From positions 1 to 21,954 of the forward strand of contig JAMPFE010000033.1 of NCBI GenBank assembly GCA_023664705.1: 21,954 nt of DNA. The letters are read 5' to 3'. Positions 13,982 to 19,711 of the stretch are shown here, one piece after another. The position numbers and the translations under genes were made by a program. The DNA is from Lachnospiraceae bacterium (lineage in GTDB: Bacteria > Bacillota > Clostridia > Oscillospirales > Ruminococcaceae). Within the stretch, counting starts at the first letter, position 1; every line of letters starts with the position of its first letter. Below the pieces are notes generated by a model, which was not told the DNA's origin, searched no databases, and was given only the letters and a program-made list of their open reading frames with translations.

Positions 13982-14770
13982 ATGTTCGGTACACAAACAA
14001 TAGCCGCGCTCGCCGTGGGCGGAGTGCTGGCGATAATCATACCGATAGCGGCGGCTGTCGTTTTTAAGCTTAAGAACCGCGAAGCGTGGCTGCCGAGCGT
14101 GTTTATCGGCGCGGGGACGTTCCTGCTGTTCGCGCTTGTTCTGGAGTCGCTGCTGCACCAAGTAATGATACCGTTGGTGCAGAACAGCACGGCGCTGTAC
14201 TGCATTTACGGGTCGCTGGCGGCGGGAATTTTCGAGGAGACGGGGCGCTTTGTCGCGTACAAAACGCTGATGAGAAAGCATTATTCCACGAAAAACGCCG
14301 TGTTTATGGGAATAGGACACGGCGGCTTTGAGGCAATGGCGGTGCTCGGATTTTCGCTGCTGCAGTACGTCGTTCTTGCCTTTTCCGTGAACGCGCTGGG
14401 CATCGACGCCGTTGTGGAGCAGACTACGGGCGGAAACGCGGAGCTTGCCGAGACGGCGCGGCAGCAGCTTGAAGCGATAGCGGGCTACAATTTCGCGAGC
14501 ATGGGAATGGGCGTTTACGAGCGCATTATCGCGATGATTTTCCATGTTTGTATGTCTGTGGTCGTGTACAAGGCTGCGTCGCAGAAGGGCAAGCTGTGGC
14601 TGTATCCGTGCGCGGTGCTGGTGCACGCGGCGATGGATTTCCCCGTGACGCTGTATCAGAGGGGCGTGCTGACGAATATAGCGCTTATGTACGTCATTCT
14701 GACGGCGTTCTCGGTCATAGCGGTTTTCTTGGCGGTATTGCTCGCGAAAAAGCTTCCCGATAAGGAGTGA
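13982..14770 (+). CDS. YhfC-family putative intramembrane protease
   Basis: This 262-aa protein has seven or eight predicted membrane helices. The motifs EETGR (85-89), HGGFEAM (113-119), a helix with His188 and HAAMDF (215-220) match the YhfC (DUF2324) family, relatives of CPBP/CAAX-type glutamic intramembrane proteases. In these, the EExxR and paired His residues form the active site. All key residues are present, so it should be catalytically competent; the substrate is unknown. AAGGAG 6 nt upstream fixes the start. It lies 3 nt after one SdpI-like gene and just before the RHH gene, so a neighbour or a peptide toxin is a plausible substrate. Confidence 0.9.
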   Translation: MFGTQTIAALAVGGVLAIIIPIAAAVVFKLKNREAWLPSVFIGAGTFLLFALVLESLLHQVMIPLVQNSTALYCIYGSLAAGIFEETGRFVAYKTLMRKHYSTKNAVFMGIGHGGFEAMAVLGFSLLQYVVLAFSVNALGIDAVVEQTTGGNAELAETARQQLEAIAGYNFASMGMGVYERIIAMIFHVCMSVVVYKAASQKGKLWLYPCAVLVHAAMDFPVTLYQRGVLTNIALMYVILTAFSVIAVFLAVLLAKKLPDKE

Positions 14771-14771
14771 G

Positions 14772-14966
14772 TTGAATTTGAGCGACGAGGAAAAGAAAAA
14801 TGCCAAAAAGCAGGTCCCGCTGCGGCTTTCGTCGTCGCTGTACGCGGAGCTTATGCGGTGGGCGGAGGACGATTTTCGCTCTGTGAACGGGCAGATAGAG
14901 TATCTGCTGACGGAGTGCGTGAAATATCGGAAGAAGCGCGGCAAGGACGGTGACGGCAATGGGTGA
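14772..14966 (+). CDS. Arc-like ribbon-helix-helix protein
   Basis: This 64-aa basic protein contains KKQVPLRLSSSLYAELMRWA (17-36) followed by FRSVNGQIEYLLTECVKYR (40-58), the strand-helix-helix pattern of Arc/MetJ-type DNA-binding proteins. Such proteins are often antitoxins or autoregulators. Here it may control the operon or act in membrane-linked signalling; no operator was identified. The start is TTG at 14772, or TTG at 14778; AAGGAG (14762-14767) is 4 or 10 nt away. Its end overlaps the start of the next gene by 8 nt, indicating coupled translation. Confidence 0.85.
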   Translation: MNLSDEEKKNAKKQVPLRLSSSLYAELMRWAEDDFRSVNGQIEYLLTECVKYRKKRGKDGDGNG

Positions 14967-15360
14967 GAGCGTGATTATCGCCGTGTGCGATATGTTCCTG
15001 CCGCTGACCTTGCTGGGGCTGGGGCTTATGGTGTGGCTGACGAAGCCGGACTACGGAAACGTGTTCGGCTACCGCACGACATGGTCGCTGAAGAGCGGGG
15101 AGACTTGGGAGCGCGCGCAGGGGGTGTTCGGGAAAATGTGTACGATGACCTACGCGGCGCTGTCGTTTCTGACGCTTGTGAGCGGGCTGCTGCCTATCAT
15201 CATCGGCGGATTTGATGAATATGTTACGGAAATATTGGTGACTGCCGTCAATCTGACGAACGTTCTCGCGCTGTTCGCGGTCATCGGCGCGACCGAGGGC
15301 ATTGTAAAGCGCGAGTTCGACAAGGACGGCAATCCAAAGGCGGGTGGGGCGAATGAGTAA
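14959..15360 (+). CDS. SdpI-family membrane protein
   Basis: This 133-aa protein has three hydrophobic segments (6-28, 61-83, 92-113). Between the first two is the SdpI signature: FGYRTTWSLKSGETWERAQ (36-54). The C-terminus is a short cytoplasmic-looking tail (KREFDKDGNPK). SdpI proteins act in immunity to, or sensing of, membrane-active peptides. The ATG at 14959 lies inside the RHH gene with GGTGA 5 nt upstream; a GTG at 14950 is the alternative. It resembles the next protein in layout and tail sequence, so the two are probably tandem duplicates. Confidence 0.87.
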   Translation: MGESVIIAVCDMFLPLTLLGLGLMVWLTKPDYGNVFGYRTTWSLKSGETWERAQGVFGKMCTMTYAALSFLTLVSGLLPIIIGGFDEYVTEILVTAVNLTNVLALFAVIGATEGIVKREFDKDGNPKAGGANE

Positions 15361-15742
15361 CGCGGTGATAAATCTGATGTACCTTGTCGGGGAGCTTACA
15401 ACGCCCGTTATCTTAATGCTTGTGGCGCTGAGCGTTTGGCGTTCTCCGCCGAAATGGGGCGACAGCACGGGCTACAATACCAAGCTATCGCGGAAAAGCG
15501 AGGCGGCGTGGGACTACGCGCAGCTCGCTTACGGACGGTACGCGACGAAAGCGTTCGCGGTGACGTCGGCGCTGACGTTTGTTGTTGGTCTGATCGCGCT
15601 GCTGCTGAATTTCGGCGAGGACGCGGGGTTCGCGGCGTTTATCATCGTGACGGCTGTACAGATAGCGGTGCTGTTCGCGGTGATTGTCGTTGTCGAGCGG
15701 GAGCTGAAGCAAAAATTCGATGAGAACGGAAAACCGAGGTGA
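15353..15742 (+). CDS. SdpI-family membrane protein, tandem paralogue
   Basis: This 129-aa protein has hydrophobic segments at about 10-29, 67-86 and 93-114. It carries a diverged SdpI signature, TGYNTKLSRKSEAAWDYAQ (39-57), and the tail KQKFDENGKPR, like that of the preceding gene. In the signature, the Arg of GYRT is replaced by Asn, which may change ligand recognition. The ATG at 15353 overlaps the previous stop by 8 nt, with a G-rich GGTGGGG upstream; GTG at 15344 is the alternative. Its stop overlaps the ribosome site of the next gene. Confidence 0.85.
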   Translation: MSNAVINLMYLVGELTTPVILMLVALSVWRSPPKWGDSTGYNTKLSRKSEAAWDYAQLAYGRYATKAFAVTSALTFVVGLIALLLNFGEDAGFAAFIIVTAVQIAVLFAVIVVVERELKQKFDENGKPR

Positions 15743-15747
15743 ACATA

Positions 15748-16035
15748 ATGGACGACTTGATAGAGGTATTGATAGAGAGCCTGTTCGAGGGGCTTGTGGA
15801 CGGCATTGACAGCGCGTCGACGAGCAAAAGGCTGCCCGCGGGATTGAGGATACTCTTCGCGGCGCTGCTGTTTTTGTTTTTCGGCGCGGTGTTCGGGGGA
15901 ATGGTATTTGCTGGGGTTATGCTGATAAAGGAAGGCACGTGGCTGTTGGGGTTGATAATGTTCGCGATAGCCGCGGGAGTTCTCGGGTATCTGATTTGGA
16001 AATTTTTTAAGATTTTCAACGGGCGAAGCGGCTGA
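15748..16035 (+). CDS. small two-helix membrane protein of unknown function
   Basis: I do not recognise this 95-aa protein. It has an acidic amphipathic N-terminus (MDDLIEVLIESLFEGLVDG), then two membrane helices (about 33-57 and 64-87) and a short basic tail. GAGGTGA (15736-15742) lies 5 nt before the ATG, which is preferred over a GTG at 15739. It is the last gene of the SPFH operon. No strong terminator is visible in the following 110 bp. Confidence 0.8.
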   Translation: MDDLIEVLIESLFEGLVDGIDSASTSKRLPAGLRILFAALLFLFFGAVFGGMVFAGVMLIKEGTWLLGLIMFAIAAGVLGYLIWKFFKIFNGRSG

Positions 16036-16077
16036 AATTTTCTAAAAAAATCCAAGAATACCGAGCGGAAAAGAGCC

Positions 16078-16083
16078 TATAAT
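16078..16083 (+). promoter_or_regulatory. candidate -10 element for the DUF1540 gene
   Basis: A perfect TATAAT lies 64 nt before the start codon, but no good -35 box is found 16-19 bp upstream. It could be used by another sigma factor or be fortuitous. Confidence 0.35.
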
Positions 16084-16146
16084 AATTATGCAGCAATAAG
16101 CTGTAAAAAGAGATCACAATTTCTTTTACGAAAGGAAGTAATTATT

Positions 16147-16338
16147 ATGGGAACCGAATACGCTAACAAGCACATCGGCTGTTCTATCCACAACTGCGAG
16201 CACCACTGCGCTTGCGAGGATTTCTGCTCGCTCGATAAGATAGAGGTCGGCACTCACGAGGCTAACCCCACCGTTGTACAGTGCACGGACTGCCTTTCCT
16301 TTAAGGCTAAGCCCGGCGTTTGCAAGGATTGCCGATAA
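16147..16338 (+). CDS. DUF1540 small cysteine-rich protein
   Basis: This 63-aa protein contains ten cysteines in a DUF1540-like pattern: IGCSIHNCEHHCACEDFCSLDKIEVG from residue 10, then VQCTDCLSF (44-52) and a final VCKDCR. The first block gives the family's CxxxNC...C...I.VG layout. DUF1540 proteins are common in Clostridia and Bacilli. The cysteine clusters suggest metal binding, but the function is not known to me. AAAGGAAG lies about 10 nt upstream of the ATG. It is followed at once by a terminator, so it is probably a separate small transcript, highly expressed if the -10 at 16078 is real. Confidence 0.9.
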   Translation: MGTEYANKHIGCSIHNCEHHCACEDFCSLDKIEVGTHEANPTVVQCTDCLSFKAKPGVCKDCR

Positions 16339-16359
16339 AGGGCAAATTTTCAGCGATTT

Positions 16360-16384
16360 AAGGCGGGAAATTTTTTCCCGCCTT
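16360..16384 (+). terminator. Rho-independent terminator after the DUF1540 gene
   Basis: A perfect 11-bp stem (16360-16370 with 16374-16384) is followed by TTGCTTTTTT. The convergent symporter gene ends 12 nt beyond and may also use it, though its strand lacks a T-tract. Confidence 0.85.
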
Positions 16385-16395
16385 TTGCTTTTTTG

Positions 16396-17919
16396 TTATT
16401 TGCGAGCGAATTTTTTGACCTCCGCGAAAACCTTTTTGCGCAGGCACAGCACGGCGAATAAATTCGGCAGAGCCATAAGCCCGTTGAGCATATCGGAGAC
16501 GCCCCACGCGACGCTCATGTTGAACGTCGCGCCGACGACCGAGAACGCGATGAACGCCGCGCAGAACGGCTTTTTCGCGCGGTCGCCGAAGAGGAACGAT
16601 ACCGCTTCGCCGCCGAAGTAGCACCAGCCGATGACCGTCGAGAACGCGAACATCACCACCAGCACAGACAAAACCGCGCCCGCGGGCTTGCCGAACTTTG
16701 CCGAGAACGCGTAGGACGCCAAGCCCACGCCGTTCAGGGGCTCTATTCTCGCGGCGATTATCCGTCCGCTATCGTCGGCGACGCCCGTTACGGCGGCGAT
16801 ATTCGAGTGCGTTATGCTGCCGTTAAGCTCGACGCCGTCCGTTATCAGGCTGTCGCTTTCGGTCAATCGGAAGTACTGCGTTTTCGCGGTGACGTCTGTG
16901 ATATCGAGCTTTTCCGCGCGGCAGCCGCTTGTAAGCAGCACCAGCGCCGTCAGGGAGCACATAACTATCGTGTCGAAAAATATCTCGAAAACACTCCACA
17001 TTCCGCATATCACGGGGCTTTTCACGCCGCTGGAGATATGCGCGAACACCGACGTTCCGAGCCCCGCCTCGTTTGAGAAAACGCCGCGCTTAAAGCCCAT
17101 GGAAACGGCGGTCTTGACTGCCGCGCCCGCTATTCCGCCGCCGAGCTGCTTAATGCCGAATGCCGATTTTACGATATTTTCCAGAACAGCGGGCAATTCG
17201 TTTGCGCTGCTTATTATTATGTAGAGGCTGCCGATTATGTAAAACGCGCTCATGAGCGGCACGAGCTTCGCCGTGAACGCGGAGATGCGCTTAACGCCGC
17301 CGAATACGATGACTGCCGCGAGCGCCGCCAGCACAATGCCCGTGACGAGCGGCGGCACTCCGAAGCTCGTGCGGAGCGCCTCGGAGGCGGAGTTCATCTG
17401 CGCGGCGTTGCCCATTCCGAAGCCAGCGAGCACGCACAGCGCCGCGAAAAGCGCCGACAGCGGCTTCGCGAGGGGGCGCGTTTTGGGGCTTTCGGAGAGC
17501 CCGTCGCGGATGTAGAGCATTGCGCCGCCCTTGTATTCGCCGTTTTCGCGGCGGCGGTAGAGCGTGCCGAGGACGTTCTCGGCGAAGCCCGTCATCATGC
17601 CGAATAGCGCCGAGATCCACATCCAGAACACAGCGCCCGCGCCGCCTACGGCAAGAGCCGTCGACACGCCCGCGATGTTTCCCGTGCCGAGGGTCGCAGC
17701 GAGCGCCTGACACATCGCCGCGAACGGGGAAACGCTGTTTGCGTCGCGGCTGTCGGGCTTTGAGAATACGGTCGATCTCAGTATGACGGGGAATTTCCGA
17801 AGCTGGAAAAATCCCGTTTTCACGGTAAAAAGCACTCCCGTAAACAGCATAAGGCAGAGCATCGGCGCGCCCCAGACAATGTTGTCGTTTATAAAAGAGA
17901 TAACGCGGATAAAAATCAC
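16396..17919 (-). CDS. AGCS family sodium:alanine/glycine symporter
   Basis: This 507-aa multi-helix protein belongs to the alanine/glycine:cation symporter family. Signatures are ALAATLGTGNIAGVSTA (72-88), FAENVLGTLYR and GVFSNEAGLGTS (279-290). It imports a small amino acid with sodium. It has an unusual polar insertion of about 64 residues (333-396) after a helix ending LVLLTSG, where homologues go almost directly to the next helix. The start is uncertain: GTG at 17919 is the only usual start codon upstream of the conserved NDNIVWGAP. Its AAGGGG lies immediately next to it, inside a hairpin that also looks like the terminator of the gene before. It may depend on read-through from the AI-2E gene, whose stop is 35 nt upstream. 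Confidence 0.92.
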   Translation of the reverse strand: MIFIRVISFINDNIVWGAPMLCLMLFTGVLFTVKTGFFQLRKFPVILRSTVFSKPDSRDANSVSPFAAMCQALAATLGTGNIAGVSTALAVGGAGAVFWMWISALFGMMTGFAENVLGTLYRRRENGEYKGGAMLYIRDGLSESPKTRPLAKPLSALFAALCVLAGFGMGNAAQMNSASEALRTSFGVPPLVTGIVLAALAAVIVFGGVKRISAFTAKLVPLMSAFYIIGSLYIIISSANELPAVLENIVKSAFGIKQLGGGIAGAAVKTAVSMGFKRGVFSNEAGLGTSVFAHISSGVKSPVICGMWSVFEIFFDTIVMCSLTALVLLTSGCRAEKLDITDVTAKTQYFRLTESDSLITDGVELNGSITHSNIAAVTGVADDSGRIIAARIEPLNGVGLASYAFSAKFGKPAGAVLSVLVVMFAFSTVIGWCYFGGEAVSFLFGDRAKKPFCAAFIAFSVVGATFNMSVAWGVSDMLNGLMALPNLFAVLCLRKKVFAEVKKFARK

Positions 17920-17948
17920 CCCTTGTCCATTATATTGCGGACAAGGGG
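17919..17948 (-). terminator. hairpin at the AI-2E/symporter junction (terminator or attenuator)
   Basis: A perfect 10-bp stem (17948-17939 with 17928-17919) has a 10-nt loop. On the minus strand it is followed by TGATTTTTAT. It lies 6 nt after the AI-2E stop, and its 3' arm holds the symporter's AAGGGG and the G of its GTG. It could end the first gene, limit read-through, or hide the second gene's ribosome site. Confidence 0.7.
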
Positions 17949-17954
17949 GAAAAA

Positions 17955-19433
17955 TTACTTCTTTTTAACGCTGCGGTTAGGCTGATTGTTGCCCTGAGGC
18001 TTGGGGTTCGGCTTTCGCGTATCCTGCGGCGGCTTTCCCGAGACCGATTTCGGCGCGGGAGTCTCGGCGGCGGGCTTTGGCGGAGCGGTTTCGGGCGGTT
18101 TGGGGATATACTCCTCTGTGAATTTGTCGACGGGACCCGTATAAAGCTCCGTTTCGCCGGGGAGGTTTTTCTTCTCGAGCTTATTGGAAACAAGGTCGGC
18201 AAACAACATATAGAACACCGCGAACACGGGCGCTCCGAGGAGCATGCCGGGGATGCCGAAAAGACCGCCGCCGACAATGATCGAGATAAGCACCCAGATA
18301 GCGGGCAGTCCCATGGTCTCGCCGAAGAGGAACGGCTTGATGATGTTGCCGTCGATCTGCTGCAATACAAGCACGAAGATGCCGAACCAGATGACCTTTA
18401 TCGGGTCGACGAGCAGTATCAGCACGCCGCACGGTATCGCTCCGATAAACGGTCCGAAGAACGGGATAAGGTTTGTCACCGCGCAGACCACCGCAATAAG
18501 CATCTGATACGGCATGCCCATGGCGAGCATCCCGACAGCCATGAACACGAAGATTATCATTGCGTCCACGATGTTTGAGATGATATACTTTTTGAAGATG
18601 TCGTTGCTGCGCGAGCAGCCGTCGAAGAACCGCTCGCACCTGTCCGAGCGGAAGAACGCGAAGATTATCTTCTTGCACTGCGCGAGCAGGCGCTCCTTGC
18701 TGTACAGCAGATATATCGCGATGATGAAGCCGAGCAGGAAGTTTTTCAGTCCCACGAAAAGCGAGCCGAGGAATTTTATCACGCCCTCGGAGACGTTGCC
18801 GATAAGGTCGCCCGCTATCGGCTGTATCGACTCGGCGATCTTGCTTACGAGGTCGGCGAAGTTGTGTACCTCGGTGGAGATGAATTTCGCGACGTCGGGG
18901 TAGTCCTCGAACATCTTGTTGACCCAGACCTCGAGCTTGGAGATGTAGCCGGGCATCTGGTTGGCGAGGTCGACGACGCTTGTCGCGACGCTCGGGAAAA
19001 CCGCCACTCCGATGCCGACGATAAGCGCGATAATGATAAGATACGTCGTTACAAGCGACAGGATACGAGCTATTTTGCGGCGCGTCCGCAATTTTTTCTC
19101 CATGGGCGCGCTGTGCTTTTCAAGCGATTTCACGACCGCGCTGTCGCCGACGGGGGAGTTGTGCAGCTTGCGTATCACGATATTCTGCTCGGGCGGTCTG
19201 CCCTCCTTTATCCTGCGGAACACCTTGTTTTCGAGGTACATCATCAGAGGATTGAGGACATAAGCGATGACGACGCCGCAGATAATGGGCGCGGCGACGC
19301 TTCCGACCCACGAGAACGTTTTGGTGAAGTCCTCGAACTTGAACACGAACACAACGAACAGCACCGCGAGCGCGATAACGGCAAGCGCGTAAACGGCTAT
19401 GGTGGTATATTTTTTATTCCAGTTTACTTTCAT
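17955..19433 (-). CDS. AI-2E family (PerM-like) transporter
   Basis: This 492-aa membrane protein has paired N-terminal helices (about 9-32 and 42-62), a charged loop, a long extracellular segment, and a C-terminal helix bundle with GMPYQMLIAVVCAVTNLIPFFGPFIGAIPCGV and LFGIPGMLLGAPVF. This is the layout of the AI-2E/PerM exporter family. Members have been linked to AI-2 signal export or Na+/H+ antiport; the substrate here is open. The last 55 or so residues form a Pro/Lys-rich disordered cytoplasmic tail, longer than usual. The start at 19433 has GGAAGG 10 nt upstream. A reading from 19481 would overlap the promoter -10. Confidence 0.92.
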   Translation of the reverse strand: MKVNWNKKYTTIAVYALAVIALAVLFVVFVFKFEDFTKTFSWVGSVAAPIICGVVIAYVLNPLMMYLENKVFRRIKEGRPPEQNIVIRKLHNSPVGDSAVVKSLEKHSAPMEKKLRTRRKIARILSLVTTYLIIIALIVGIGVAVFPSVATSVVDLANQMPGYISKLEVWVNKMFEDYPDVAKFISTEVHNFADLVSKIAESIQPIAGDLIGNVSEGVIKFLGSLFVGLKNFLLGFIIAIYLLYSKERLLAQCKKIIFAFFRSDRCERFFDGCSRSNDIFKKYIISNIVDAMIIFVFMAVGMLAMGMPYQMLIAVVCAVTNLIPFFGPFIGAIPCGVLILLVDPIKVIWFGIFVLVLQQIDGNIIKPFLFGETMGLPAIWVLISIIVGGGLFGIPGMLLGAPVFAVFYMLFADLVSNKLEKKNLPGETELYTGPVDKFTEEYIPKPPETAPPKPAAETPAPKSVSGKPPQDTRKPNPKPQGNNQPNRSVKKK

Positions 19434-19447
19434 AATGTCGATACCTT

Positions 19448-19535
19448 CCCCGAAAAGAATTACTTGATTATAGTTTACCATATTTTTCCCCGATTGTCAA
19501 CTTACAATTCCGTAAGACGACAATTCTTTTCGGGG
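19448..19535. repeat. 14-bp perfect inverted repeat flanking the AI-2E promoter
   Basis: CCCCGAAAAGAATT (19448-19461) and AATTCTTTTCGGGG (19522-19535) are exact reverse complements, 60 bp apart. The promoter at 19472-19500 lies between them, and one arm lies in the 5' untranslated region next to the ribosome site. It may be a pair of operators for a looping regulator or a small mobile-element remnant. Confidence 0.6.
19472..19500 (-). promoter_or_regulatory. sigma-A promoter of the AI-2E transporter gene
   Basis: On the minus strand, TTGACA (19500-19495) is 17 bp from TAAACT (19477-19472), with TGG making an extended -10. A TATAAT lies 22 bp from the -35, which is too far. Confidence 0.7.
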
Positions 19536-19612
19536 CTGCGAAAATCGGTTTGGCAAAATCAACGAAAATTTTATCCGTTTTTTGTGCAAATGCACGATTT
19601 CTTCCTTTTTTT

Positions 19613-19642
19613 CAACACATCGCGGCGGGGATATGCTATAAT
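19613..19642 (+). promoter_or_regulatory. promoter of the solute-binding protein gene
   Basis: A perfect TATAAT (19637-19642) is preceded by TGC (extended -10). The -35 is weak: TCAACA (19613-19618) with an 18-bp spacer, suggesting an activator. A short palindrome, GTGCAAATGCAC (19584-19595), lies 17 bp upstream of the -35 and could be a binding site. Confidence 0.65.
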
Positions 19643-19711
19643 GAATAAAAAATATTTCGGACTGAACAAAATCGGTATTAGTTTCGGCAATTTATTCGGG
19701 AGGAAAAGCGC

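Noticed and set aside
14772..14966. RHH protein as the antitoxin of a classic toxin-antitoxin pair
   Set aside because: No soluble toxin such as RelE, PIN or MazF lies next to it; the neighbours are membrane proteins.
16147..16338. Cysteine-rich small protein as a SCIFF/ranthipeptide precursor
   Set aside because: The cysteine pattern and the IEVG strand fit DUF1540 better, and no radical SAM maturase gene is nearby.
19584..19595. GTGCAAATGCAC palindrome as a defined operator
   Set aside because: It is only 5-bp arms and matches no binding site I can name; it is mentioned only as a possibility in the promoter entry.
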